DNA from: Drouetiella sp036703255
Lineage (GTDB): Bacteria; Cyanobacteriota; Cyanobacteriia; Elainellales; Elainellaceae
Direction: 5' to 3'
Assembly (NCBI GenBank): GCA_036703255.1
Contig: DATNPL010000015.1
Coordinates: forward strand, 1-64,000
DNA length: 64,000 nucleotides
A model generated the notes under the pieces. The model searched no databases and had not been told where the DNA came from. It saw only the letters and a program-made list of their open reading frames with translations. Positions 52,621 through 62,258 of the stretch are shown here, one piece after another. The translations under genes and the position numbers were made by a program. Position 1 is the first letter of the stretch; each line of letters opens with the position of its first letter.

Positions 52621-54265
52621 AAGGAACCGTGTAAAAAGCGCCTCTGCTCTTACCGTGCAGGATGAGTTTGCCTTCGGCTGTTAGCTGGCGTAAAAGATGT
52701 CCTGCTTGATCTTCGCTAAGGCGGCAAAGATTCATTACATCCTTTCTGGTTATTTTGTCGTGCTTTTGGGTGTACTGAATCACCATTTGCTCTTGCTGAA
52801 TGCGATCGAAACCTGCTTGACGGATGTAATCGGCACTTTGACCCAGAGTTCGATAGATTTCGGCGCTGAGAGTGTAGGTTCGCCCTTTTTTTATGCCGTG
52901 AGGTTCAATGAGTCCTGCTTCTACCAGTCTTTCGAGGACGGAGCGGGCGATCGACTCATTTTTCTGAATCGCATGGGCGACAGTCGCAACGTCAATTCGC
53001 CTCTCTTTACGGAGACGAGAGAGAACTATCAACGCATCTAAAGAGACGGGAATGGCTGTGCGGGCTTCCTCTTCTACGATCATTCTGAGGAAGGGAATAT
53101 CTGCTTCGGTACAGCTAAGTGTGACTTTGACGGTTGAAGCATCGCTGCTGGTATAATCTGGTTCGGGTCGTCCATAGCGTAGTAAACCCTGGAAAATAAG
53201 GTCTACGCCTCTTCCAGTGCGTTCGGCTAGTCCGATACGTTTGATGGCATCTGCGAGGATAGGATTGCGCGGCTTAGGTTCAACAACGAGCAGGTTCTCC
53301 AGGGTGACACCTTCGACGAAGCCGCCTGGGTTGCTGATAGAGAGCGTATCGTCTTGCAAACGCACGTACACCGTTCCCAGTGTTGAGTAGTCGCGATGAA
53401 CTAGGGCATTAACCAATGCTTCGCGAAAGGCTCTGCGATCGAATGTGGGAACGGGAATGCGGAAAAGCCCCCACTGCACTTCATCTTCTTCGATTCGCGC
53501 CTCAAACTGCTCCATGACCCGCTCAAAGATTTTGAGCAGCGGAGTTTTATAAAAATCATTGACGCGAACCTGGGTTCCATCCAACACCTGAAAGGCTGCT
53601 TCGTGGGTAGGCAAATGCTCTCGGAGTGCGCTTTCGCGTCCAAGCAGCAGTAAACCCGCTACAGTGGGAACTTTCTGTCCTTCGACGGTGCGAAGTAAGC
53701 CAAGCGCCCCGTCCAGTTCTTCATCGGTTAAGCCCAGCAGCAACGAATCTCCACCGTAGCGTTGAATCATCTGGCGGAGTCGTTCTCGTTCTAGAGGATC
53801 AAAGTCAGCTTGTGTTGCACCTGCAACGGGCAGCGAGGAAGGGTCAAGCAGCCCCAAGTCAGACTGGCGGCTGGCGAATTCATGCGGATAAAAGGGGACA
53901 CACTGAGGCGTACCATCCGCTTTAAGCCTGCGCCGTTGTAGCAATCCATCTGAAGTTGCCACTAGCCTTGTGGATTTGGGCACTTCGATCGCTGCAACCA
54001 AGTGTCCTTCTTCTTGTAGAACTGTGACGCGCACGCTGACTGGAGGATTGGTGCGATTGGCAATCAGGGCTGTGAGGTTGGCAGGGCTTTGCCGTTGAGG
54101 GTTGAGTCCGGTAATGGTGCCGTTGTCTTCAACGCCAAGATACAGAAAACCGCCGTCTGTGTTTGCAAGGCAAACGATCGCCGCAACAAGATCCCGATCG
54201 CCCAGACGAGCTTGATCGCTCTTAAACTCAACGGTTAATGATTCTTGCTGCGGAATGGTACGCAT
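52619..54265 (-). CDS. AlbA_2 / ATP-binding protein (Schlafen-like DNA-binding, RecG-C type)
   Basis: 548 residues. Residues ~8-120 are the Schlafen AlbA_2 domain (ESLTVEFKSDQARLGDRDLVAAIVCLANTDGGFLYLGVEDNGTITGL). The middle ~270-380 is a GHKL-like ATP-binding region (FREALVNALVHRDYS, SISNPGGFVEGV, GLAERTGRGVDLIF). The C-terminus has winged-helix motifs. This family is often next to type I RM and other defence genes. Here it is 12 bp downstream of hsdS, in the same operon. Confidence 0.85.
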   Translation of the reverse strand: MRTIPQQESLTVEFKSDQARLGDRDLVAAIVCLANTDGGFLYLGVEDNGTITGLNPQRQSPANLTALIANRTNPPVSVRVTVLQEEGHLVAAIEVPKSTRLVATSDGLLQRRRLKADGTPQCVPFYPHEFASRQSDLGLLDPSSLPVAGATQADFDPLERERLRQMIQRYGGDSLLLGLTDEELDGALGLLRTVEGQKVPTVAGLLLLGRESALREHLPTHEAAFQVLDGTQVRVNDFYKTPLLKIFERVMEQFEARIEEDEVQWGLFRIPVPTFDRRAFREALVNALVHRDYSTLGTVYVRLQDDTLSISNPGGFVEGVTLENLLVVEPKPRNPILADAIKRIGLAERTGRGVDLIFQGLLRYGRPEPDYTSSDASTVKVTLSCTEADIPFLRMIVEEEARTAIPVSLDALIVLSRLRKERRIDVATVAHAIQKNESIARSVLERLVEAGLIEPHGIKKGRTYTLSAEIYRTLGQSADYIRQAGFDRIQQEQMVIQYTQKHDKITRKDVMNLCRLSEDQAGHLLRQLTAEGKLILHGKSRGAFYTVP

Positions 54266-54277
54266 AGATCGCTGCCC

Positions 54278-55471
54278 CTACAGTTCTCCTTTGAAAGCTT
54301 TGTCTAGAATTGCGGGTAGCAGAGCATCAAATTCTTTCAGGGCAGACTCTCTCTCTGATTTCATTCTGTTAGCTTTGTCTCGAAGTTCATCCAGATGATC
54401 AACAATTTGCTGTTGCTCCAACATAGGTGGAAGTAAGAATCGAAACTTTCTTAAATCTCCTATGTTCAAATGAGGGGATGCTGAGCCTGCACATCGAGGT
54501 AAAATTTGCTCTTCTTGCAAAAATGGTGAAAGGATTTGGTAAAGGCAAAACTTTGGCAGCACTTTATTGCTATCTGGACGTAGCATCATAACGCGCTGTC
54601 CTAAGCTGAACCTCTGCCCTTTCTCAACGATTGCAGCCTTGCCAGTTCCACCACCTTCACGGACAAGGACAATATCATTTTCAACTGGCTCACCCCGCAC
54701 AGTTCGCTTTTTATACTCTTCCTCACTGGTTTTACGGGCTGTATCTAAATTTAGAGCGCCCCAACTTACGTCAGAGGAGCGTATACAGGGAACTCCGGTC
54801 TCTGAATACATTGGATTAGAATGCAAATTATCAATAATGGTAGAACAGACACTTTCCAAAACAACTGACTCGTATCTGGCAGTTGAGTTAAAAAATTTAC
54901 CCATTACAGATTTATTAAAAGCCTTTATCTCCTCGATCGCCCTCTTCCGCAACCCTCGCGCCTCTTCAATCTTCCCCGCCAACTCCTCGATCCGCGCCAC
55001 AATTCGTCGCTGTTCTTCTAGGGATGGTAGGAAAACTTTTGTAGTTAAGAACTTTTCTTCCTTTAGTCGCACACGGTTTGTAGTACCTTCACTTGCATTT
55101 CTACAGATATCTACAAAACTTGCTGTTTTACTCATCCAACTAAGAAATTGGGGCGAGAGTAAATCACTATTTAGCGTAAAAACTGGAAAATCATTGGTGA
55201 CAACCGCTCCTTCTAACTCATTAGGAATTAGCCCAAAAGCACCGTGACGGGCATCAATCCTAGACAGAATGAACTGCTCATGATGAACTTTTAAACGTCT
55301 TGAGGCAGCAATCTCTGAGCCAAGAACTTCGTTGCGAAGTTCAACGCCTTTACCCCACATTTTTACCGTGACTTGCTTATACTGCTCAGCAGAAGCAACT
55401 TCGATCCACTCATCAGATTTGATCAAAGCTTTTCCTAAAGCAACCAATGCCCAATCTTGAGTCATATTCAC
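54278..55471 (-). CDS. hsdS: Type I restriction-modification specificity subunit HsdS
   Basis: 397 residues with two target-recognition domains and the two conserved coiled-coil regions: central LPSLEEQRRIVARIEELAGKIEEARGLRKRAIEEIKAF (~150-190) and C-terminal LPPMLEQQQIVDHLDELRDKANRM. Its GTG start overlaps the hsdM stop by 4 bp (GTGA); an ATG 6 bp further in is possible. Both TRDs look complete, so recognition of a bipartite site is expected, but the site cannot be read from sequence. Confidence 0.92.
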   Translation of the reverse strand: MNMTQDWALVALGKALIKSDEWIEVASAEQYKQVTVKMWGKGVELRNEVLGSEIAASRRLKVHHEQFILSRIDARHGAFGLIPNELEGAVVTNDFPVFTLNSDLLSPQFLSWMSKTASFVDICRNASEGTTNRVRLKEEKFLTTKVFLPSLEEQRRIVARIEELAGKIEEARGLRKRAIEEIKAFNKSVMGKFFNSTARYESVVLESVCSTIIDNLHSNPMYSETGVPCIRSSDVSWGALNLDTARKTSEEEYKKRTVRGEPVENDIVLVREGGGTGKAAIVEKGQRFSLGQRVMMLRPDSNKVLPKFCLYQILSPFLQEEQILPRCAGSASPHLNIGDLRKFRFLLPPMLEQQQIVDHLDELRDKANRMKSERESALKEFDALLPAILDKAFKGEL

Positions 55472-57273
55472 GCCTTGTTCAAAGCTGCTTCAATCTCTGC
55501 CATTAATTCTGTTACTCGCTGATCTTTCTTCGCGATATCCGCCAGTAGCTTTTCGGGTGGTAAATGCTCAAAGTCGGATTGGCTGTTTGGGTTCTTTTTA
55601 TCCAGGTTGTAAATCGGCCAATAAATTGCATCTCCCAACGCCTGCTTTTCTTTGGCAATTTCTTTTTCCCGCTGTTCTTTTTGACGAAGCTGCTGCACCT
55701 CAGCCTTAATTGCTTGCACCTGCCGCTCAATGCCTTTCTTTTCTTTGGCAGGCATAAAATCTAGAATCGTAGCTTGCAGCGTTTGGATCTGGACTTCTGA
55801 CGCCTTCGCAGCCTTGCCAAACTCACCTGCTGCCTCCTCTGCTATTTTTGCCGCATCCCAATAGGGCTGTGCCTCCTGCACCGCTTTGTAATAAGCATCG
55901 CGGAAGGCATATTTCCAAGCCTGCTGATTCTCCACCCGGTTTTTCCACCAGGCGCGGCAGTCGTCAAAATCAGTATCTTGAATCGGCTTGGTTTTGCTAA
56001 AGCTCTTGCGTCCCTCTGGCAGCGGAATTTCGTAATACCAGATCTCCTCAGTTGGCCCCGAACGGTCAAAAAATAGCAGGTTCGTCGGAATAGTGGTATA
56101 TGGGGCAAACGTACCGTTGGGCAAGCGCACGATCGTATGCAGGTTAAAGTCCTTCAGCAGATCTTCCTTAATTTTGGCGCAGACTCCATCCCCAAACAGC
56201 ACCCCATTCGGAAACACCACTGCCGCCCGTCCTGGCTTTTTGGCATTGCGCCGCAGCCGCCGCATAAGCAACTGGAGAAATAGCAAAGCTGTATCTTTGG
56301 TCTTGCGCTCCGAGGGAAAATTCTTCTGGATGCTGTCTTCTTCCTCGCCACCAAACGGCGGATTGGTCAAAATCACATCCACCCAGTCCTTTTCATCCAT
56401 CTCCAGAATTGAAAACCGCAGACTGTTTTTGTCATCGATGTCGGGATACTCAAACCCATGCAGTAGTAGGTTCATATGCGCCAGCATCAGTGGCAGCGAC
56501 TTAGCTTCACCGCCCACAATGCTCTGTTGCAGAACCTTCCAGTCTTGAGCACTGCATTTAGGCTTCAGGTGCTCATAGGTTTCAACCAAAAACCCCCCGG
56601 TTCCACAGGCTGGATCAAGCACCGTGTCACCCAGTCCCGGTTCCATCACCTGCACCATAAATCTGACCACCGGACGCGGCGTGTAGAACTCTCCCGAATC
56701 CCCAGCAGCGTCGCGCATTTCCTTCAGCATCCCCTCATAGAAGCGGCTGAGGACATGGACTTCTTCAGATTTGTCAAAGTGAATTTGATTCACCTTATTG
56801 ATCACATCCCGCAGCAATGCTCCACTCGTCATGCGGTTGGTCACATCTTTGAAGACCTTGGCAATCACATCCGGCCGATCGCGACCACTTTTAGACTGAA
56901 GCGATCGTAAATAAGCCAGCAGCCCTTTCACCCGCTGTCCATCTAGCAGGGTGGCTTCATCGTTGTTAACAAAATTCCGTAGCTGATCGCCGCTAATTCC
57001 CTCATCATCTGCCGCCCAATCCTGCCAGCGGTAGGGAGAGACGATCGCTGGCTTGTAAGTAATCCCGTGAAACTTGGCTTCTGCCTCCCGCAGCTTCTCC
57101 GAATCATCTAGTAACTTCAAAAATAAAATCCAGGTCAACTGTGGCAGACGGTCTAGTTCACCATTCAAGCCCTTATCGGTTCGCATGATGTCTCGCGCCG
57201 ACTTGATCACACTTGCCAGCTTTTGCTCCGTGGTGACCGATTGATTCGCTTGCTGTTTTGTCCGTTTTGCCAT
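55468..57273 (-). CDS. hsdM: Type I restriction-modification methyltransferase HsdM
   Basis: 601 residues from ATG 57273 (a TTG 9 bp earlier is possible). N6-adenine methylase: motif I DPACGTGGFLVETY, motif IV NPPFGGEE. The N-terminal HsdM_N domain (LTWILFLKLLDDSEKLRE) and C-terminal coiled coil (EIAKEKQALGDAIYW) are complete. Between hsdR (26 bp upstream) and hsdS (overlap of 4 bp). Confidence 0.94.
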   Translation of the reverse strand: MAKRTKQQANQSVTTEQKLASVIKSARDIMRTDKGLNGELDRLPQLTWILFLKLLDDSEKLREAEAKFHGITYKPAIVSPYRWQDWAADDEGISGDQLRNFVNNDEATLLDGQRVKGLLAYLRSLQSKSGRDRPDVIAKVFKDVTNRMTSGALLRDVINKVNQIHFDKSEEVHVLSRFYEGMLKEMRDAAGDSGEFYTPRPVVRFMVQVMEPGLGDTVLDPACGTGGFLVETYEHLKPKCSAQDWKVLQQSIVGGEAKSLPLMLAHMNLLLHGFEYPDIDDKNSLRFSILEMDEKDWVDVILTNPPFGGEEEDSIQKNFPSERKTKDTALLFLQLLMRRLRRNAKKPGRAAVVFPNGVLFGDGVCAKIKEDLLKDFNLHTIVRLPNGTFAPYTTIPTNLLFFDRSGPTEEIWYYEIPLPEGRKSFSKTKPIQDTDFDDCRAWWKNRVENQQAWKYAFRDAYYKAVQEAQPYWDAAKIAEEAAGEFGKAAKASEVQIQTLQATILDFMPAKEKKGIERQVQAIKAEVQQLRQKEQREKEIAKEKQALGDAIYWPIYNLDKKNPNSQSDFEHLPPEKLLADIAKKDQRVTELMAEIEAALNKA

Positions 57274-57299
57274 GAACCCCAAGAAAAGCTCTACCTAGC

Positions 57300-59732
57300 C
57301 TATGCAGAATACAGCAAATTTTCTAATTCGGTAATGGCTGCCCGCAATTCATCCACGCCGCCAAATTTCTGAGCCAGCTCCAAAATATTGTATTGCGGGA
57401 AATTTGCCTTCAGAGTGGTCTGCAAATCGAACTCGCTGGGGCCACGCTCGGCATATTTGTTCAGCAGTGTTTCAACGACTGCTCGCGCATCTTCGCCGTA
57501 TCGAGTAAAAACATCTGGATTGCGCCGTCGCAGCCGCTCTGCCCGCTGTGTATAGGTTAGAGCTGGTTCGCCAAAGGCAATATGGCAAATCAAATCGAAC
57601 GGATCAACATTTGGCAGATTGGCGACTAGTCGTAGCTCATCAAAGTCAATTCCGCGCTCTGCCAGCAGTTCAATGATTTCCGATCGCTGCGTCGGATTTG
57701 CCCAGCGTTGCTGAACTTCGATTGTAGATCGATACAGTGTGCAGACCTGCTCTTTGGTGTAGTCAATCAGCCGCGACAGCCGCAATTGCTGATCGTCATC
57801 TAGGTCGTAACGCCGCTCCTCGACAATTTCCTCAGTCCCACCATCTACATAAAACTTGCGGGGCGGTTCATTGTCATCGGCAGGCAATCCCCGAAAACCT
57901 GCTTTGGGATCTGCTGCTAGTTCTCCTTCATCTCCATCTGGTGAATCGCCAGAATCATCAGCATCCTCAAACTCATGCGTGCTTTCGCTACCTTCGATCG
58001 TTTGCCCCTGATTGTCCATTTCAGACTCCTGAATCAGGGCAGGCTCGCCATCAAAATCTTTGTCCTTAAACAAAACAGTGCTGTTGGTGTAGTCCAAAAT
58101 ATTGAAGTAGGTTTTGCCCTTCTCCTCTTTAACACGCGTTCCCCGCCCAATGATCTGCTTGAAGTCCGTCATTGAGCGAATCACCCTCACCAGCACCACG
58201 TTCTGGCATAGTGGAATATCAACCCCTGTGGTCAAAAGCTTAGAAGTCACAGCAATCACATGCGTTTCATTCTGCACATCTTTGAATTTGTCCAGCTTTG
58301 CCTTGCCGATTGCCCCAGCATCTGAGGTAATGCGGCAAACGTAGTCTGGATTATCTTTTGTCAGGTCAGCGTTTAGGTTATTCAAGGCTTTAACCATCGC
58401 CTTGACATGCTCTTCATCGACGCAGAACACAATTGTTTTGGCGTGGCGATCGGTTCTCTTCAAAAAATCAGTGATGTGCTTGGCAATGGCTTCCGTCCTG
58501 ACTTTGCGAACCAGCTTGCGCTCAAAATCTGCGGTTTGGTACAGTTCGGGCGGAATTTCGCGCCCATAGCGATCCTGATCCCCCTGTTTAGCTTTCCAAC
58601 CATCTTTATCAGCACGAGTCGTCACCCGATACACTCGATAGGGAGCCAGAAAGCCATCCTCAATCCCCTGCTTCAGACTGTAGGTGTAGATTGGATTGCC
58701 AAAGTACTCGTAGGTGTCTACGTTGTCTTGTCGTCTAGGAGTTGCAGTTAATCCCAACTGATAAGCTGGTCTGAAATATTCCAAGATGACTCGCCAATTG
58801 CTTTCATCTCTGGCGCTTCCCCGATGGCACTCATCCACAACAATCAAGTCAAAATAATCTGGGCTGTACTCTCTGTAGAGTCCCGGACGTTGTTTATCCT
58901 GGGCAATCGCTTGATAGATTGCAAAATAAAGCTCTCTTCCTTTAGTTGCCTCTCCTTGAATCTTATGGATCTTGTCCGCACTAAAAGCTGCAAAGTCTTT
59001 TGTCATCGGATCATCGACCAATATATTCCGGTCAGCCAGAAACAAGATTCGAGGTGGACGATGCTCCCCTGCTGCATTCCATTGCAAACTTGACAATTTC
59101 CAGCACAGTTGAAAAGCTACGCTAGTCTTTCCGGTGCCAGTCGCCATTGTCAGCAACAGCCGCCGTCTCCCTCTCAAAATCCCTTCAATGGTTCGGTCGA
59201 TCGCAATCCGCTGATAGTAGCGAGGTTCCTTGCCATTGTTAGGATTAAACGAAGTCAATAGCTGTTCAGCGACCTGATCAAAAGATCCCGATAGTCTGGT
59301 CGCAATCCCCTCTTCATTAAGTCCCTGACTCGCGCTGAACCGCAGCCAAAGCTGTTCTGGTGTCGGAAAAGCATCTAACACATCAGATTGCAACCCCGTT
59401 GTAAAGTCGTACTCTACAATCCCTTGGCCATTGGTTGAGTAGGCAAACTTAACCCCCAGGATTAGGGCATATTCTTTTGCCTGATCCATTCCGTCATCAG
59501 GAGTTTTATGCTTTCGTTTAGCCTCTACTACAGCTAGAGGAAAATCGTTCTGATAGAGCAGTAGATAATCTGCAAATTTTCGATCGCCACGAGGCTTGAG
59601 TTTATTCTTGGGCTGCAATTTTCCAGCCGTAAAATAATATTGCTCGATATAGCTGTGCTGTGTGTCATCCCAACCCGCTAGCGCCAGCTTCGGTTCTACA
59701 TACTTACGGCAGGTATTAGCCTCATTGCTCAT
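57300..59732 (-). CDS. hsdR: Type I restriction endonuclease subunit HsdR
   Basis: 810 residues. N-terminal PD-(D/E)XK nuclease (FADYLLLYQNDFPLAVVEAKRK), then two RecA-like motor domains: Walker A MATGTGKTSVAF, box II DECHRG, and motif VI VRVIRSMTDFKQIIGRGTR. The helical C-terminal domain has an acidic linker (~610-650). All parts are intact, so the cargo encodes a complete type I RM. First gene of the hsdR-hsdM-hsdS-AlbA_2 operon. Confidence 0.94.
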   Translation of the reverse strand: MSNEANTCRKYVEPKLALAGWDDTQHSYIEQYYFTAGKLQPKNKLKPRGDRKFADYLLLYQNDFPLAVVEAKRKHKTPDDGMDQAKEYALILGVKFAYSTNGQGIVEYDFTTGLQSDVLDAFPTPEQLWLRFSASQGLNEEGIATRLSGSFDQVAEQLLTSFNPNNGKEPRYYQRIAIDRTIEGILRGRRRLLLTMATGTGKTSVAFQLCWKLSSLQWNAAGEHRPPRILFLADRNILVDDPMTKDFAAFSADKIHKIQGEATKGRELYFAIYQAIAQDKQRPGLYREYSPDYFDLIVVDECHRGSARDESNWRVILEYFRPAYQLGLTATPRRQDNVDTYEYFGNPIYTYSLKQGIEDGFLAPYRVYRVTTRADKDGWKAKQGDQDRYGREIPPELYQTADFERKLVRKVRTEAIAKHITDFLKRTDRHAKTIVFCVDEEHVKAMVKALNNLNADLTKDNPDYVCRITSDAGAIGKAKLDKFKDVQNETHVIAVTSKLLTTGVDIPLCQNVVLVRVIRSMTDFKQIIGRGTRVKEEKGKTYFNILDYTNSTVLFKDKDFDGEPALIQESEMDNQGQTIEGSESTHEFEDADDSGDSPDGDEGELAADPKAGFRGLPADDNEPPRKFYVDGGTEEIVEERRYDLDDDQQLRLSRLIDYTKEQVCTLYRSTIEVQQRWANPTQRSEIIELLAERGIDFDELRLVANLPNVDPFDLICHIAFGEPALTYTQRAERLRRRNPDVFTRYGEDARAVVETLLNKYAERGPSEFDLQTTLKANFPQYNILELAQKFGGVDELRAAITELENLLYSA

Positions 59733-59970
59733 AAACCATTACTTTCTGATTAAAAATAATTGCAGCCTAAAAAAATATATTCATTCTTGATAAGCCATAC
59801 TCATACCTCGGTATAAGTATTAGCAAACATTATGGCTGAGATTACTTTTTCAGTGGGAAGGTTAAAGACCTTTACCTAGACATCTATACAAAACAATGCT
59901 GGGGAACAAAGCTCTAGTAAAGTTCAACGGAATATTGATTGTTGTTCTCAAACACTGTTCAAATGCCCTG

Positions 59971-60123
59971 ATCACTCGTCGGCACCCCCTTCTTCACCAG
60001 CCAATCTCGAATCGCCTCCTCCAACGCCGCAGCTTGTGTAATCTCCATCCGCGCACAAGCAACCTCAAAGGCAATCTTCAGGTCTTTGGGAAGCTTGCCC
60101 CGTACTTCTCTAGTTTCCGCCAT
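59971..60123 (-). CDS. Small ribbon-helix-helix-like protein
   Basis: 50 codons from ATG 60123. MAETREVRGKLPKDLKIAFE is a basic strand-like start, followed by a helical region (ITQAAALEEAIRDW) as in plasmid RHH proteins. After Trp 41 the reading is GEEGGADE, while a +1/-1 shift would continue LVKKGVPTSDQGI, closer to normal endings. A one-base insertion near 60,000 may have truncated it. Convergent with nothing; lies 238 bp upstream of hsdR. Confidence 0.55.
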
Positions 60124-60223
60124 ATGACCCTACCGCTCAATTCGGGCTTCATTTTCACATGACAATTTAGAGAAAATTCAATATTCCTTAATGACATTTA
60201 CGGCATAACGTCTTTACGTCATA

Positions 60224-60541
60224 ATGCAATTAGATTTCTATGCATTCGATTTACTGCTTATGCTGCTCGATGATTTACCAAAAAGCTTTCTATCCACTGC
60301 TCCAGCTCCCAAATTCCAGATTGGCGATCAAGTCTGTTGGCATCCCCTACCGACTCAAGAGTTTGGCGTTGTCACTGGGCTAGAGTATGCACCCGCAGCG
60401 CACCTATTAGGCTGGAGCTGGAAGTATGTTGTCTGGCTCGACCCTCGCTCGCCGTCTCATGAGTGGATACGCCAGGACTCTGCCTGGGAAGACGACTTAG
60501 CGCTATACAGCCCTGAACTTGAGATGGAGGAGCAGCCATGA
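60224..60541 (+). CDS. Unknown protein A of a four-gene cluster
   Basis: 105 residues. A hydrophobic N-terminus (FYAFDLLLMLLDDLP) precedes an SH3/KOW-like beta segment (FQIGDQVCWHPLPTQEFGVVTGLEY ... WKYVVWLDP). Family not recognised. Its stop overlaps the start of the next gene by 4 bp (ATGA at 60538). Confidence 0.6.
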   Translation: MQLDFYAFDLLLMLLDDLPKSFLSTAPAPKFQIGDQVCWHPLPTQEFGVVTGLEYAPAAHLLGWSWKYVVWLDPRSPSHEWIRQDSAWEDDLALYSPELEMEEQP

Positions 60542-60858
60542 GCCTGCGTGACTTCGGACGACGGGAACTCACCTTGCTCAGGCTCTACATCGACTGCCAG
60601 CTCGCCATGTCTCCCCAAGACTTCTATGCCAAGTACAACGTCAGCCACAGCACGATCGCCAAAATTGCAGGCTGCTCGGTGCCCACGGTCGATCGCTGGT
60701 TCTCCACGGGCAGAAGCCGTCGCGCTCCTTCCCCCATCCACCTCAGGCGGCTGGCAGAAATGGACATCCTGCTGGAATCTTTCGAGCAAATTCCCGCTCC
60801 TCTGCGGCAGCGCCTTTGCCCACCCCAGCACTTAGACAACCAAAACCTATCACCGTGA
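60538..60858 (+). CDS. HTH protein B of the cluster
   Basis: 106 residues; a helix-turn-helix is visible at residues ~24-55 (SPQDFYAKYNVSHSTIAKIAGCSVPTVDRWFSTG). Similar small HTH proteins are frequent on cyanobacterial plasmids and islands. Translationally coupled to gene A by an ATGA overlap. Probably a transcriptional regulator of the cluster. Confidence 0.65.
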   Translation: MSLRDFGRRELTLLRLYIDCQLAMSPQDFYAKYNVSHSTIAKIAGCSVPTVDRWFSTGRSRRAPSPIHLRRLAEMDILLESFEQIPAPLRQRLCPPQHLDNQNLSP

Positions 60859-60930
60859 TAGTACTTCTGTGTTAGGCAACCGATCTAGCTCTAGGGTTAA
60901 GAGCAGTTCACCCCTATCCTGCCTCTACTG

Positions 60931-61587
60931 ATGATCGAAGTCCACCTCGAACGCAGAACCATCCAGCTCTCGCCGCTTGAACAGTCTCTTGCCAAAGCGG
61001 CGGCTAGTCGCCATGCCATGCGCCTCCAGCTCCAAGGTCAACTGTCGCACCAGCTCTCTAGCGCCTACAATCCCCTGCCGATGCTGCCGATTCACCCCCA
61101 TACCCTCCAGTGGATGACAACTAAGTACAGTGAGCAGCTTGTGTTTCTCCCCCTGGAAGAGATGCACCAATTCTTTAACTACGCCAGCGGCATCTGCTTA
61201 GACCCTGGACATCCTCCCCTCTTCTACAGCAGAACTCAATCCCAAAGCATCTCGCCCAACAAGTCAGCTATCGCAGCGATCGGTGAAGGGATTGCTGGAT
61301 TCTTGATCCAACGGCTCTACCACTGCCGCAAACTCGCACGTCCGATTGGGGATTTCCCCGATCTCGTCATGCTGGGCAGCAACACCATCTATTTAGTGGA
61401 AGCTAAGGCAACCACGGGATCTCTAGGGGACATGCAGCGGATCGTCAACGAGGAGTTCTTTCGGTTGGCGGCTTATGTGGCGGCTTGCATAGAGTTGGAC
61501 AGCCGCCCGGTTGTAGGCTTGCTGGTAGGGACAGTGCTGGTAGGTGAATCGAAGTATCACGCTTATCTGACGGAGGTGCGGGTATGA
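60931..61587 (+). CDS. PD-(D/E)XK-like protein C of the cluster
   Basis: 218 residues. The C-terminal half has a nuclease-type pattern: an acidic residue in IGEGIAGFLIQ, then DFPDLVMLGSNTIYLVEAKAT (D-x(n)-E-x-K), as in restriction-endonuclease-like folds. The N-terminal ~110 residues are unrecognised. The stop overlaps the next start by 4 bp (ATGA at 61584). Nuclease activity is an inference from the motif. Confidence 0.6.
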   Translation: MIEVHLERRTIQLSPLEQSLAKAAASRHAMRLQLQGQLSHQLSSAYNPLPMLPIHPHTLQWMTTKYSEQLVFLPLEEMHQFFNYASGICLDPGHPPLFYSRTQSQSISPNKSAIAAIGEGIAGFLIQRLYHCRKLARPIGDFPDLVMLGSNTIYLVEAKATTGSLGDMQRIVNEEFFRLAAYVAACIELDSRPVVGLLVGTVLVGESKYHAYLTEVRV

Positions 61588-62258
61588 AAGCGGTTGTCCA
61601 GGCGCAAGATGAGTTTGTCTTGACCCAACTGGTGGAGCTGATTTGCCAGTTGGACGATCGCACAGAGTCAAGCTACAGCCAAATGATTGAGTTTGGTTTG
61701 CAGGAGCTGGTGCGGCAGTCGATGCGATCTCTCGCAGTCCGTCCTGACTACGGGGGCAAGCAGCCTATCCTGGCGCAGGCCATCCAACAAGTGCAGCAGC
61801 AGATCCAGGAACGCTTGAGCGATCGACCCGGATTCTCTTTATCTGCCTACACTGAGGGCTTGCACCACTGCCTCAAGTATCCCGCCAAGGAGATCGCTGA
61901 ACTGGCAGCAAGACGACAGCAGTTGCCGCAGCAGGAGCGGGTTAACCAGCGAGCAGTAGTTCGCACGGATGCGGGAGTAGCAGTCGCCATCATCCGAGTA
62001 GGGCGAGAGGAGGCGATCGAAGCCCTGATTGCGTTGCCTGAGAGCAGTGAGTGCGAGGTGAGCGTAAATCAGCTTCCCCAGTTTTATGAGGTGGAAGGGG
62101 AGTGGTTTCCGCTCCAGGTCAGGGTTGAGGAGTTGTCCTTTGTCATTGACGATGATGGGCGCATCTCTACTTACACCCACAACTTTCCTACCCCTCTCTT
62201 AGAGCAGGCACAGCAGGCGATTGTCCAGTTGGCAGGGCAGCTCTACAAACGAACTTAG
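61584..62258 (+). CDS. Unknown protein D of the cluster
   Basis: 224 residues. Helical N-terminal half (LVELICQLDDRTESSYSQMIEFGLQELVRQ) and a beta-rich C-terminus (VAIIRVGREEAIEALIALPESSECEV). No family is recognised. It is coupled to protein C. The conserved order and overlaps of genes A-D suggest one functional unit. Confidence 0.55.
   Translation: MKAVVQAQDEFVLTQLVELICQLDDRTESSYSQMIEFGLQELVRQSMRSLAVRPDYGGKQPILAQAIQQVQQQIQERLSDRPGFSLSAYTEGLHHCLKYPAKEIAELAARRQQLPQQERVNQRAVVRTDAGVAVAIIRVGREEAIEALIALPESSECEVSVNQLPQFYEVEGEWFPLQVRVEELSFVIDDDGRISTYTHNFPTPLLEQAQQAIVQLAGQLYKRT

Noticed and set aside
53626..53925. 99-codon plus-strand frame within the AlbA_2 gene
   Set aside because: Antisense to a complete conserved protein.
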